From Candidatus Methylomirabilis sp. (lineage in GTDB: Bacteria; Methylomirabilota; Methylomirabilia; Methylomirabilales; Methylomirabilaceae): a stretch of 35,564 bases of DNA. The DNA lies in the NCBI GenBank assembly GCA_002634395.1, contig NSJM01000027.1, positions 1 through 35,564 of the forward strand, written 5' to 3'. Each line of letters opens with the position of its first letter. Position 1 is the stretch's first letter. Under the pieces are notes generated by a model, which had not been told where the DNA came from, did no database searches, and saw nothing but the letters and a program-made list of their open reading frames with translations. Shown piece by piece: positions 18,688-27,643 of this stretch. The position numbers and the translations under genes were made by a program.

Positions 18688-19524
18688 ATGGCGCTGACAA
18701 AACAGGTTCAGATCGGCAAACTCACGCTTGGCGATGGAGCGCCGTTGCTCCTGGTAGCTGGTCCATGCGTCATCGAGAGTGAGGATCACCTGCTTCGGGT
18801 CGGCGAGGCGATCAAGGCGGTCTGTGAAACGCGCCGAATTCCCTTCGTCCTCAAGTCCTCGTATGACAAGGCTAACCGGTCATCAGGCCATTCATTTCGC
18901 GGTCCGGGTCTGGAGGAGGGGCTTCGCATCCTGGAGCGGGTCAAGGCGAAGCTGGACGTACCCGTAATCTCCGACGTTCACGACGTACACCAGATATCGG
19001 CCGCGGCTCAGGTGCTGGATATTCTTCAGATTCCGGCGTTCTTATGCCGGCAGACCGATCTGCTTGTCGCCGCCGCAAGGTCAGGTAAACCGGTCAATGT
19101 GAAGAAGGGACAGTTTCTATCGCCATGGGATGCCGGCAATATTGTGGAGAAGCTCCGATCTGCCGGTGCGGAGGCGATCATCCTGACGGAACGGGGAAGC
19201 AGTTTCGGCTATAACAACCTGGTGGTGGATATCCGCTCGCTTCCGGTCATGCGCAGCTTCGGTTACCCCGTCCTGTTCGATGTGACTCACAGCGTGCAAC
19301 TGCCCGGCGGCGCCGGTGATGCCTCTTCCGGGCAATCCCAATTTATCCCCTACATTGCGCGAGCCGCCGTGGCGGCCGGAATTGACGGGCTCTTCATGGA
19401 GGTCCATCCCGACCCTGCCTGTGCGCCCAGCGACGGCGGGAGCATGCTCCGCCTCGACGCGCTTGCCGGACTTCTGAATCAATTGCTGGAGGTTCAGCGC
19501 GTGGTCGCACCGTACGTCAACTGA
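18688..19524 (+). CDS. kdsA: 3-deoxy-8-phosphooctulonate synthase (Kdo-8-P synthase)
   Basis: 278 residues, full length. It condenses phosphoenolpyruvate with D-arabinose-5-phosphate to form Kdo-8-phosphate in the cytoplasm. Family landmarks are [10 protein letters not shown] at residues 21-30, [11 protein letters not shown] (PEP/A5P binding) near 55, the central [58 protein letters not shown] and [14 protein letters not shown]. The Asn in KANRSS and the Cys in ESE-flanked GPCVIE are compatible with either metal class; I do not assign one. Together with kdsD and kdsC downstream, three of the Kdo steps are encoded here. The start region is made of repeat element C and lacks a ribosome binding site. 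Confidence 0.97.
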   Translation: MALTKQVQIGKLTLGDGAPLLLVAGPCVIESEDHLLRVGEAIKAVCETRRIPFVLKSSYDKANRSSGHSFRGPGLEEGLRILERVKAKLDVPVISDVHDVHQISAAAQVLDILQIPAFLCRQTDLLVAAARSGKPVNVKKGQFLSPWDAGNIVEKLRSAGAEAIILTERGSSFGYNNLVVDIRSLPVMRSFGYPVLFDVTHSVQLPGGAGDASSGQSQFIPYIARAAVAAGIDGLFMEVHPDPACAPSDGGSMLRLDALAGLLNQLLEVQRVVAPYVN

Positions 19525-19529
19525 AAAGA

Positions 19530-19668
19530 CAGGGTTAAAGGTATGGGGCAAAAACAGGGTGTAGGGTACAGGGGGTAGGGTGAGAGAGAAACGAAGTCGC
19601 CTGACGATCTCTCCTCGCCTTTACCCGACACCCGATACCCTAAACCCCGCACCCCGCACCCCGCACTG
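19530..19668 (+). repeat. Heptad fold-back element D, G-quadruplex-prone
   Basis: The G-rich arm (19530-19585) includes ACAGGGT, GTAGGGT, ACAGGGG and GTAGGGT, with four G-runs in 19557-19580. The C-rich arm (19620-19668) has ACACCCG, ATACCCT, AAACCCC, GCACCCC, GCACCCC and GCACTGA. It fills the gap between kdsA and the msbA-like gene and ends about five bases before the msbA ATG, which has no recognisable Shine-Dalgarno sequence. Confidence 0.87.
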
Positions 19669-19672
19669 AACT

Positions 19673-21499
19673 ATGCAAACTCCCTTGCAGCAGTTTTGTC
19701 GCCTGCTTCGATATGCCTCTCCCTACCGGGCGCGGATTGTGTTTGCGGTCGCCTGCCTGCTCCTGGCTGCTATCCTCAATGCCGTCTCTATCGGATCGCT
19801 ACAGCCGATCTTCGATGGCCTCTTTTCTCCGGAAGGGGGCGGATCGGGGATCAGCCTGCCTGGCCCGATTCAGGCCCTCCTGGGAGATCGTCTTGATGCG
19901 TTGCAACGGTCTTTGCAGGCACACCGGATCAGCATCCTGACCTTTATCGGAGGGGCGCTCTTCCTGGTCTTCCTGGCCAAAGGTGCGCTTACCTACATCC
20001 AGCAACTGCAGATGCGGTATGTGGCCGAAGGGGTTCAGCGGGACATCCGAAATGATCTGTATGCGCACCTGCACAGATTGTCTATCGGTTTTTTCAATCG
20101 TCGCTCGACGGGTGAGATCATGTCCCGTCTCAGCTCGGATGTGGAGACGTTGGGTGAAGCCTCGACAGAGCTGTTCCGCAACGCACTGAAAGAGCCGCTG
20201 AACATTGTTGCGCTGATCGCTGTCCTCTTCCTCATCAAATGGCAGCTCGCGCTCCTTTCGCTTCTGGTTCTTCCTGTGGCCATCTTGCCTATCGTCAAGT
20301 TCGGGGTCAAGATCCGCCGGAGGGGGACTCAAGTTCAGGAGCGGCGAGCCGCGTTGAACACGATCTTACACGAGACCGTCTCCGGCATCAGGATCGTCAA
20401 GGCCTTCAGCATGGAAGAGTATGAGAAGCGGCGATACCGGGAGGCGAGCGACCGGCTCTTCGGGGCCCTCATGCGGATCACGCGGGTCGATGCGCTGACC
20501 TCGCCTGTTCTGGAGATCCTTGGCTCGGTCGGCATTGTTGTCGCCATTTGGGTCGGCGGCTATCTCGTCTTCTCCAAGAGTCTGACGCCTGGGGCGTTCA
20601 TGGCCTTTCTGGGGGCCTTGGCGTCCCTCTATCAGCCCGTCAAACGAATCAGCCAGATCAACAATACCATACAGCGCGGAATGGCGGGAGTGGCCCGTGT
20701 CTTCGAGCTGATGGACCAGCGTCCAGACGTGGTGGAGCTGCCGGCTGCCGGGATACTTCCACGAATGCAGGAGGCAGTTCAATTTCACGACGTGTCGTTT
20801 GCCTACGAGCCCGGTCGGACGGTGTTGCACGGCGTCAGCTTCGGAGCGAAGCTGGGCGAGATTGTGGCGATTGTCGGCGGTAGTGGAGCCGGAAAAACCA
20901 CGCTCCTCAATCTCCTTCCCCGTTTCTACGATCCGATGGGGGGTGTCATCACGATCGACGGGATCGATATCGGCAGCGTCACCTTTCAGTCACTGCGAGA
21001 GCAGATGGGGATCGTCACACAAGACACGATTCTCTTCGATGACACCATCTTTAACAATATCGCCTACGGCCGGCGAGAGGTCGCTTCCAGCCTTGTTGTC
21101 GAGGCGGCCAGGACCGCTAATGCCGAGGAGTTTATCGACGCGCTCCCGGCGCGGTACGAAACCAGGATCGGCGAGCGTGGTGTCCGACTGTCGGGCGGCG
21201 AGAAACAGCGGATTGCGATCGCCAGGGCTATCCTGAAGAACCCGCCCATCCTCATCCTGGACGAGGCGACCTCGGCCCTCGATGCAGAGTCCGAGCGGCT
21301 GGTCCAGGAAGCGTTGGATCGGCTGATGCGGAATCGGACGACCTTCGTGATTGCGCACCGGCTTTCTACCGTCATCCGGGCCGACAAGATTCTGGTGCTG
21401 GACGGTGGGTACTGTGTCGAGCAGGGGACGCACCAGGAGCTTATGGCGCGAGGCGGGGTCTATTGCCGGTTATACAACACTCAGCTTGCTCGGGCCTGA
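19673..21499 (+). CDS. msbA: ABC transporter, lipid A-core flippase (MsbA-like)
   Basis: 608 residues, one fused half-transporter that should work as a homodimer in the inner membrane, flipping lipid A-core to the periplasmic face. Residues 1-330 contain the six-helix exporter domain, for example IVFAVACLLLAAILNAVSIGSL and FIGGALFLVFLAKGALTYI. Residues 355-605 are the ATPase domain: Walker A GGSGAGKTTLL, Q-loop VTQDTILFDDTIFNNIAYG, signature RLSGGEKQRIAIARA, Walker B ILILDEATSALD and switch His in VIAHRLSTV. The position between kdsA and core glycosyltransferases supports a lipid A role over drug export. It is followed seven bases later by a GT2 gene with a TGAGGT ribosome binding site. Confidence 0.92.
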   Translation: MQTPLQQFCRLLRYASPYRARIVFAVACLLLAAILNAVSIGSLQPIFDGLFSPEGGGSGISLPGPIQALLGDRLDALQRSLQAHRISILTFIGGALFLVFLAKGALTYIQQLQMRYVAEGVQRDIRNDLYAHLHRLSIGFFNRRSTGEIMSRLSSDVETLGEASTELFRNALKEPLNIVALIAVLFLIKWQLALLSLLVLPVAILPIVKFGVKIRRRGTQVQERRAALNTILHETVSGIRIVKAFSMEEYEKRRYREASDRLFGALMRITRVDALTSPVLEILGSVGIVVAIWVGGYLVFSKSLTPGAFMAFLGALASLYQPVKRISQINNTIQRGMAGVARVFELMDQRPDVVELPAAGILPRMQEAVQFHDVSFAYEPGRTVLHGVSFGAKLGEIVAIVGGSGAGKTTLLNLLPRFYDPMGGVITIDGIDIGSVTFQSLREQMGIVTQDTILFDDTIFNNIAYGRREVASSLVVEAARTANAEEFIDALPARYETRIGERGVRLSGGEKQRIAIARAILKNPPILILDEATSALDAESERLVQEALDRLMRNRTTFVIAHRLSTVIRADKILVLDGGYCVEQGTHQELMARGGVYCRLYNTQLARA

Positions 21500-21506
21500 G
21501 GTCGCG

Positions 21507-23120
21507 ATGGCTGATGTAACCGCAACCGTCATTACCTGTAACGAGGAAAAGACTATCCAGGCGTGTCTGGAGAGTTTGACGTGGGTGAAAGAGATTGTGG
21601 TGGTAGACTCGGGTAGCTCGGATCGCACCCTGGAAATCTGCCGAGAGTACACCGAGAAGGTCTTCCATAACCCATGGGCCGGATTCATCGGGCAGAAAAA
21701 TGTCGCGCTCTCGCTGTCCACGTATGACTGGATTCTGAACGTCGACGCCGATGAGCGGGTGTCGGAGGAGCTTCGCCGGGCTATTGAGCGAACGCTTGCG
21801 GCGCCTCGTCATGACGGGTACTGGATGACTCGCAGGAACTACTTCCTGGGACGGTGGATGCGGCATGGAGGGTGGTACCCCGATCGGGTCCTCCGCCTGT
21901 TTGATCGGCGCAAAGGGCAGTTTGGAGGTATGGATCCCCATGCATACTTCGTTATCCCGGAAGGCTCCGCAGGCTTCATTGACGGTGACTTGATCCATCT
22001 TACCTATCGGGACCTCTCGCACTATATCCAAAAACAGGACTGGTATACGGGCATTTCGGCAGAGCAACAGGTCACAAGGGGCCGTCAACCTGGATCGGTT
22101 ACCGGTGTGGAACTGTTATTGCGCGCGTTCATGAAGTTTGTGCAGCGGTATCTGCTCAAGCGAGGCTTCCTCGACGGAATGCATGGATTGATTGCCGCAG
22201 CGGGCGCCTCCTATTTCAATGTTATCAAGTACGCGAAGGTCTGGGAGCTGGGGCTCCGCACCGAGCCGGGTCAGAGAATCGAAGGTCGGCAGGAAGGGTG
22301 GCGTGATCGGCGCAATGCGTCGGCAATCACACCACTCGCCGGACGGAATACATGGACGGCCGGGGTGTCGGCCCTCGTAATCACGCGAAACGAAGAGAAG
22401 AACATCCGGCAATGCCTGGAGAGCGTAAGCTGGGCTGATGAGATCGTGGTCGTGGACGCCTTCAGTGAAGATCGCACTGTAGAGATCAGCCGACGATTTA
22501 CCGATAAGGTCTACCTGAATCCATGGCTCGGTTTTCCCGCCCAGCGGAACTTCGGCCTTGGACGGACCGGAAAACAGTGGGTCCTGATTCTGGATGCCGA
22601 CGAGCGGGTGACGCCGGAGGCCAGAGAAGAGATGTTAGCCTACGTCTCACGGATAGACCATGATGGTGTAGTCGCGTATCAAGTCCCAAGACGGAACTAC
22701 TTCTTCGGCCGGTGGCTTCGCTGGGGCGGGACATTTCCAGACCCCCAGTGGCGCCTCTTTAAGCGTGGCTTCGTTCGGTATGACGAAACAACGCTGGACA
22801 CCCCGATCGTCGGTGGAGCGAGCGGCATGTTCCGGAATCCGATCGATCACTTTACCGGACGAAGCATCCATCAACGTCTCAGAAAACTGGATGCAGAGAC
22901 AGGATTCAAGGTCCGAGAGATTGTAGCCCGACGTGACGTCATCAACTGGCCTGATCTGACCATCAGGCCGTTGATGACGTTTCTGAAGACCTATCTACTC
23001 AAGCAGGGGTTTCGTGATGGCCTTCACGGGCTGGTCTATGCGGTCCTGTGCAGCCTCCATACCTTCGCGCGCTACGTGAAGGCGTGGGAGGCGCGTACGC
23101 GGTCCGAGGCGCCGCGATGA
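21507..23120 (+). CDS. Tandem WaaE/KdtX-like GT2 glycosyltransferase (two fused catalytic domains)
   Basis: 537 residues from ATG 21507; this start has TGAGGT seven bases upstream and begins at the first conserved strand, whereas longer frames run back into msbA. Two homologous GT-A domains are fused: residues 1-265 (TVITCNEEKTIQACLES, VVVDSGSSDRT, LNVDADERVS, RRNYFLGRWMRHGGWYPD) and residues 287-537 (LVITRNEEKNIRQCLES, VVVDAFSEDRT, LILDADERVT, RRNYFFGRWLRWGGTFPD). Each keeps its own DADER metal motif and a C-terminal YLLKxGFxDGxHGL segment. Single-domain relatives (WaaE/KdtX) add glucose to the LPS inner core; this double protein may add two core sugars in sequence (inference). It overlaps the next gene by ATGA. 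Confidence 0.9.
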   Translation: MADVTATVITCNEEKTIQACLESLTWVKEIVVVDSGSSDRTLEICREYTEKVFHNPWAGFIGQKNVALSLSTYDWILNVDADERVSEELRRAIERTLAAPRHDGYWMTRRNYFLGRWMRHGGWYPDRVLRLFDRRKGQFGGMDPHAYFVIPEGSAGFIDGDLIHLTYRDLSHYIQKQDWYTGISAEQQVTRGRQPGSVTGVELLLRAFMKFVQRYLLKRGFLDGMHGLIAAAGASYFNVIKYAKVWELGLRTEPGQRIEGRQEGWRDRRNASAITPLAGRNTWTAGVSALVITRNEEKNIRQCLESVSWADEIVVVDAFSEDRTVEISRRFTDKVYLNPWLGFPAQRNFGLGRTGKQWVLILDADERVTPEAREEMLAYVSRIDHDGVVAYQVPRRNYFFGRWLRWGGTFPDPQWRLFKRGFVRYDETTLDTPIVGGASGMFRNPIDHFTGRSIHQRLRKLDAETGFKVREIVARRDVINWPDLTIRPLMTFLKTYLLKQGFRDGLHGLVYAVLCSLHTFARYVKAWEARTRSEAPR

Positions 23121-24406
23121 CGGGCGCGTGGTCCCGGTTGGTCGGAATGGCTGGGGTCGGGTGCGATCCGTCCTCGAACCGCAACGCATCGCGGGAACGC
23201 GCCTTGGACGTGATCCTTCTGGGGGCGATCGTTGCCACCGTCTTCTTCCTGCCGCTTTCAGAAGGGTTGAAGAACCTCAGTTATAGTATTGCGCTGGCGT
23301 GTTATCTTGGAGCGCTGCGCAGGTTCACACGCAGCGAGTGGTCGATCCCGCCCGTCGGCGCGGCGTTCTTGCTGTTTCTGTGTGTTGCTGTCCTGAGCGC
23401 CGCCACTTCCGCTTTTCCATGGAAAGCGTTCAGCGGGGTATGGGAGATGTTTCGCTATACGAGCTTCTTCTTCATCGTTCGTCAAGGTATTCGGCGGTCC
23501 GCGCAGGTGGTAGCCGTGTTGTGGGCTGCCGTGGCGGGAATCGGTGTGGCGGCGACCGTCGTCCTGTATCAGCACGTGACGAGCGAGGTGGAGCGCTTCT
23601 CTATGCTCTCGCTTGGGGGCAAGAACGGAGCGGCAGAGTATGTCGTGATGATGCTGGCCCTGATGATAGGGATGTTTGCCGAACATGAGGGCTCACGGCG
23701 CGCTCGTTTCTCTCTGGGCATCATCATTGGGGCAAGCCTGATCGTCCTTGGGGTCAGTAATGCCCGAACGATGTGGGGAGGATTTCTGGCCGTAACCATC
23801 CTTCTGTGGTGCCGACGTCGAAGTTGGGTTCTGGTGGCTGCCGTGGGGATCTTTCTGGCTGCTGTCGCCGGCATGGTTCTTGTTCGGCCGGACGTCTCGC
23901 AGCGGACGATGGCATTGGCTAGGGCGGAGACCTATGTTGATTTGAGTGAGCGGCAGGAGATCTGGCAAGGGGCTATCCGAATGTGGCGCGACCATCCCTG
24001 GCTCGGCAGCGGGCCCAGGACCTTCAAGCTGAATGATGATCTCGCCCTGGATGTGAACCGTCTCCGGTATGGAATTCCGGAAAGGGCGGGGCAAGCTCAT
24101 AACATGTGGCTCCAGACTGCGGCCGAGATGGGAACCATCGGCGCGATCGCCCTGGCGATCTGGATTGCTGCCGTCGCCGACTTACTGCTTCGCGGGAGAA
24201 CCCGGTTTCGGGGATGGCCTTTGGGGGTGGTATGGGTCGGCGCCGCGGGGAGCCTGCTGACCATCCTGATAGCGGGAGTGACTGAACCAGGGATTGGATA
24301 CGAGCACTCTATGCTTATCAGCGGGCTCCTGGGCATGATGGTGAGGGCCGATGAAGCAGCCTGGAGGAGTTCGCAGCCTTCCTCCGCTCCTGGGCCGTTG
24401 TCGTAG
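23117..24406 (+). CDS. O-antigen ligase / polymerase family membrane protein (WaaL/Wzy-like)
   Basis: 429 residues from ATG 23117, overlapping the preceding stop (ATGA); longer frames run back into that gene. About ten hydrophobic segments are visible, including VILLGAIVATVFFLPLS, AAFLLFLCVAVLSAATSAF, LIVLGVSNARTMWGGFLAV, WVLVAAVGIFLAAVAGMVLV and a C-terminal pair. The large periplasmic loop carries GSGPRTFK and AHNMWLQTAAEMG, the Wzy_C-type motif whose His is important in WaaL ligases. It should act at the outer face of the inner membrane, either joining O-antigen to lipid A-core or polymerising repeat units. The location among core genes favours ligase. Family membership is firm; the choice between the two roles is not. 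Confidence 0.85.
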   Translation: MTGAWSRLVGMAGVGCDPSSNRNASRERALDVILLGAIVATVFFLPLSEGLKNLSYSIALACYLGALRRFTRSEWSIPPVGAAFLLFLCVAVLSAATSAFPWKAFSGVWEMFRYTSFFFIVRQGIRRSAQVVAVLWAAVAGIGVAATVVLYQHVTSEVERFSMLSLGGKNGAAEYVVMMLALMIGMFAEHEGSRRARFSLGIIIGASLIVLGVSNARTMWGGFLAVTILLWCRRRSWVLVAAVGIFLAAVAGMVLVRPDVSQRTMALARAETYVDLSERQEIWQGAIRMWRDHPWLGSGPRTFKLNDDLALDVNRLRYGIPERAGQAHNMWLQTAAEMGTIGAIALAIWIAAVADLLLRGRTRFRGWPLGVVWVGAAGSLLTILIAGVTEPGIGYEHSMLISGLLGMMVRADEAAWRSSQPSSAPGPLS

Positions 24407-24442
24407 TCTCAGCCGAGTGTTCTACCGGCAGGGTCATAGAAG

Positions 24443-25531
24443 ATGAGGTGTCTGGTTTTAGCCATCAGGGCGTTGGGTGACGTGGTACTGACGACGCCGA
24501 TTTACCGGGCCCTGAAAAGCGCCTATCCAACGGAGCGTCTTGATGTCGTGGTGGAGCGGCCTTACGGCGAGTTGTTACGCGGCAACCCTTATCTGGATAC
24601 CATTTACGAGGTAGACCGCAGGCGGAACACAGCCAAGTGTCTGAACTGGCCGGCCCAAGCCAGGCTGATCGCCGCGCTGAGACGTGAGCGTTACGATGTT
24701 GTCGTCGATCTCTTCAGCGGTCCCAGAAGCGCTCTGATGGCCCGCCTTACCGGCGCCGGATATCGGATCGGCGAGGATACCAGGCATCGGGGTCGGGGAT
24801 GGCTGTATACGCATCCGATCCCGGTGAAACGCGAGGAGGAGCATCTGGTCGTGCAAAAGCTCCGGTTGATCCAACCTCTGGTGGGTGAGATGCCGGCGGG
24901 CCCCATCGAGCTGTTCCTCCTCCCGGGCGAAAGGGATGAGGCGGACAAACGCCTCCGCGCTGAGGGGGCCAGAGAAGGGGCCGTGAGGGTCGGCCTCTTT
25001 CCTGGAGCCGGTTGGGCTCATAAGCAGTGGCCGGCTGAGCGTTTTGCTGAACTTGGCGATGCCCTCGTGGCAGAGCAGGATGCCGATATCGTCCTCTTCG
25101 GAGGACCGCACGATGTGGCTGCCTGTGACGCTGTCGCGATCCGAATGCGCCATCGACCGCTTCTTCTCTGTGGTGCTTATTCTCTGAGGGCGACGGCCGC
25201 GCGTATTTCCTGTATGAATCTGTTCATTTCGAACGACACCGGACCGATGCACATGGCCGTCGCGCTGGGGGTGCCGACAGTGGCCCTCCACGGTCCATCA
25301 AATGTCAGGAAGTACGGACCGTGGGGAGAGTCGGTCCAGGTGGTCTCCAGCCACCTCCCATGCAGCCCGTGCCCGCAGCAGGAAGATACCTGCCACCTCG
25401 TTGGCCGTATACGGCAGGAGTGTATGCTGGCGATCTCCGTCGAGGATGTACTGGAAGCCGTCGAGAGGTTGATGGCGGCTGCGACGCCCCTCAAATGGTT
25501 ACGCAGGGAGCGTGCGCCGGTGCGAGGCTGA
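24443..25531 (+). CDS. GT9 family LPS heptosyltransferase (WaaF/WaaC-like)
   Basis: 362 residues. GT9 GT-B enzyme: the N-terminus CLVLAIRALGDVVLTTPIYRALKSAYP contains the conserved Asp and Gly of heptosyltransferases. The C-terminal half has GLFPGAGWAHKQWPAERFAEL and the ADP-heptose-binding signature ISNDTGPMHMAVALGVPTVALHGPS. A Cys-rich tail (CSPCPQQEDTCHLVGRIRQECM) is typical of this family. It transfers heptose, or a related sugar, to the LPS inner core at the cytoplasmic face of the inner membrane. It overlaps or abuts a paralogous GT9 gene, so the pair may build successive core residues; hldA upstream supplies the donor pathway. Confidence 0.92.
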   Translation: MRCLVLAIRALGDVVLTTPIYRALKSAYPTERLDVVVERPYGELLRGNPYLDTIYEVDRRRNTAKCLNWPAQARLIAALRRERYDVVVDLFSGPRSALMARLTGAGYRIGEDTRHRGRGWLYTHPIPVKREEEHLVVQKLRLIQPLVGEMPAGPIELFLLPGERDEADKRLRAEGAREGAVRVGLFPGAGWAHKQWPAERFAELGDALVAEQDADIVLFGGPHDVAACDAVAIRMRHRPLLLCGAYSLRATAARISCMNLFISNDTGPMHMAVALGVPTVALHGPSNVRKYGPWGESVQVVSSHLPCSPCPQQEDTCHLVGRIRQECMLAISVEDVLEAVERLMAAATPLKWLRRERAPVRG

Positions 25532-25550
25532 TGCGTCGAGAGGGACGGTC

Positions 25551-26609
25551 ATGATCGGGCTGGGAAGCAGTGGACCGAAGCGGGTCCTTGTCATTAAGCT
25601 CCGGTATCTCGGGGATGTCCTTCTCAGCACGCCTGTCCTGGCTGGGCTCAGGTCGGCCTTTCCCGGGGCCCGCCTTTCAATGTTGGTCAATCCGGGGACC
25701 GAGGCGATGATCGTCACCAATCCTCATGTGGACGAGGTACTGATCGCTGAGCGGGCAGGGTCGCCGCTGCGTCAGCTCAGGTTCGCCGCTGCGCTGCGCC
25801 GGCGCCGCTTCGATCTTGTACTCGACTTGACCGATGGCGATCGAGCAGCGATCCTGAGCCGACTCACCGGTGCCGCGATCAGGGTCGGCTTTAATCGAGA
25901 GGGTCGCTGGCGCGGGCGGATGTACACGCATCTGGTCCCGGTGCAGAAGCAGCCGATATCGATGATTCGCCAGCACGTGATGGCCCTGGAGGTACTGGGA
26001 ATTCCGGTTGCCCCTTCGCTGCCTGTACTCAGGATTCGGCCGGCTGACGAGTCAGCCGTTGGCGCGGCCCTCGCCGCTGTCGACATCTTGCCCGATGAGC
26101 GCTTCGTGGCGGTGCATCCTGGGGCTCGGTGGTGGTTTAAGAGCTGGCCTGCTGACCGGTTCGCGGGTCTTATCGACTATATCCAGGGAAAGCTCGGGGT
26201 CAAGGTGGTGCTGCTTGGTTCTGTTGCAGATCAGGAAATGGCGGGGGCGATCATGGATCGGGTAGAAACCGGTTGTCGTTCGTTAGTCGGACGTCTGATG
26301 CTTCTTGAGTTGGCCGGGCTGCTCCGACAGGCTACCCTCTTTGTCGGAAACGATAACGGACCGATGCATATGGCGGCTGCGATGGGCGCGCCGGTGATCG
26401 GCCTTTTTGGTCCCGCCGATCCGAGGGTCTGGGGACCGGCCGGTCCTGGCCATGTCGTACTCTACAAGGGGATTGATTGCCGGCCCTGTTTTCCGGGTGG
26501 GTGTCTGCGGGGGGAGCAGAACTGCATGCGATTAATCGCGCTTGACGAGGTCGTCCCGGTTGTGGAGCGGATGCTCGCACCTCTGCCGGAACGGATTGAG
26601 AGCCCATGA
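25551..26609 (+). CDS. GT9 family LPS heptosyltransferase, second paralogue
   Basis: 352 residues from ATG 25551, which has AGAGGGA five bases upstream; a GTG at 25512 would overlap the previous gene. Same fold as the neighbour: RVLVIKLRYLGDVLLSTPVLAGLRSAFP at the N-terminus, VHPGARWWFKSWPADRFAGL mid-protein, and VGNDNGPMHMAAAMGAPVIGLFGPADP near residue 265. The second acidic residue of the usual NDTGP motif is Asn in both genes' families at varying positions (here NDNGP), a normal variant. The CRPCFPGGCLRGEQNCM tail again matches the family. It is likely a second inner-core heptosyltransferase. The stop overlaps the kdsD start (ATGA), showing an operon. Confidence 0.92.
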   Translation: MIGLGSSGPKRVLVIKLRYLGDVLLSTPVLAGLRSAFPGARLSMLVNPGTEAMIVTNPHVDEVLIAERAGSPLRQLRFAAALRRRRFDLVLDLTDGDRAAILSRLTGAAIRVGFNREGRWRGRMYTHLVPVQKQPISMIRQHVMALEVLGIPVAPSLPVLRIRPADESAVGAALAAVDILPDERFVAVHPGARWWFKSWPADRFAGLIDYIQGKLGVKVVLLGSVADQEMAGAIMDRVETGCRSLVGRLMLLELAGLLRQATLFVGNDNGPMHMAAAMGAPVIGLFGPADPRVWGPAGPGHVVLYKGIDCRPCFPGGCLRGEQNCMRLIALDEVVPVVERMLAPLPERIESP

Positions 26610-27565
26610 TTGTCGATCGAGGACGACACGTGCTGCAGATCGAGGCCGAGGCGATCCTGGCCTTGATCCCAAAGCTTGATGAGCGGTTCGACCGGGCTAT
26701 CGAGATCCTCTTGGACTGTCGGGGCCGGGTTGTGCTGACCGGCATGGGTAAGTCCGGCTCGGTCGCTCAGAAGATTGCCTCCACCATGGCCAGCACCGGA
26801 ACCCCTGCGTTCTTTCTCCATCCTGCCGAGGGGGGACATGGCGACCTGGGGATGCTGGTCCGTGGTGATGTCGTGATCGCGGTGTCGAACAGCGGCGAGA
26901 CGGATGAGCTCGTCGGCCTGCTCCCCGCGATCAAACGGCTCGGTCTCGCGCTGATCGCGCTGGTCGGCAATTCTACCTCTACCCTTGCCAGGCAGAGCGA
27001 CGTTGTGATCGATGTCGGCGTGGCGAAAGAAGCCTGCCCGCTGGCATTGGCTCCGACCGCCAGCACGACCGCAGCCTTGGCAATGGGCGATGCACTTGCC
27101 GTGGTCCTGCTCGAGCAACGTGGTTTTACCGATGCGGACTTTGCGCTGTTGCATCCGGCCGGAAACCTGGGACGGCGGCTGCTCTGGCGAGTGAAGGACC
27201 TCATGCATGTCGGCGAGCAGCTTCCTGTTATCGCTCAGGGCGCGCTCATGCGTGATGCCATTGCCGAGATTTCAAGAAGGCAGCTTGGGATGACCGCCGT
27301 GGTGGATGAGGCCGGGATCCTCACCGGGATCATTACCGACGGTGACCTGCGACGGGCGCTCCAGCAAGGGATCGATCTGCTGCAGCAACAGGTCAGGGAT
27401 TGTATGATGTCTCACCCCAAGACCATCGGCGGGGATGTCCTCGCGGCCAGGGCGTTAGAGATCATGGAGCGGCATACGATCACGTCTCTGCTGATCGTGG
27501 ATCCCGAAGGGAGGCCGGAGGGGGTTATCCATCTGCACGATCTCCTGAGGGCTGGGGTGGTGTAG
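26606..27565 (+). CDS. kdsD: Arabinose-5-phosphate isomerase
   Basis: 319 residues. It converts D-ribulose-5-phosphate to D-arabinose-5-phosphate, the KdsA substrate. A SIS domain spans about residues 35-170 (VVLTGMGKSGSVAQKIASTMASTGTP-type phosphosugar site, HPAEGGHGDLGM, AVSNSGETDEL, APTASTTAALAMGDALAVVLL). Two CBS repeats follow at about 205-319 (VKDLMHVGEQLPVI, VVDEAGILTGIITDGDLRRAL, MMSHPKTI, VDPEGRPEGVIHLHDLLRAG). This SIS-CBS-CBS order and length are those of KdsD/GutQ enzymes. It is translationally coupled to the preceding GT9 gene. Immediately after its stop begins a heptad repeat run. Confidence 0.96.
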   Translation: MIVDRGRHVLQIEAEAILALIPKLDERFDRAIEILLDCRGRVVLTGMGKSGSVAQKIASTMASTGTPAFFLHPAEGGHGDLGMLVRGDVVIAVSNSGETDELVGLLPAIKRLGLALIALVGNSTSTLARQSDVVIDVGVAKEACPLALAPTASTTAALAMGDALAVVLLEQRGFTDADFALLHPAGNLGRRLLWRVKDLMHVGEQLPVIAQGALMRDAIAEISRRQLGMTAVVDEAGILTGIITDGDLRRALQQGIDLLQQQVRDCMMSHPKTIGGDVLAARALEIMERHTITSLLIVDPEGRPEGVIHLHDLLRAGVV

Positions 27566-27643
27566 CGATGTGCGAGGTGCAAGGTCCGAAGTGCGAAGTG
27601 CGACCCCCCATTCGTCCCCTTTTCCTCGAGGGGGGAGGGGACG
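27564..27643 (+). repeat. TGCGAAG heptad run and hairpin
   Basis: Six consecutive 7-bp units (AGCGATG, TGCGAGG, TGCAAGG, TCCGAAG, TGCGAAG, TGCGACC; 27564-27605) begin at the kdsD stop. A hairpin follows with arms CGTCCCC (27613-27619) and GGGGACG (27637-27643) around CCTCGAGG. No complementary heptad arm is seen, so this may be half of a fold-back element. It lies in the N-terminal extension of the next reading frame. Confidence 0.7.
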
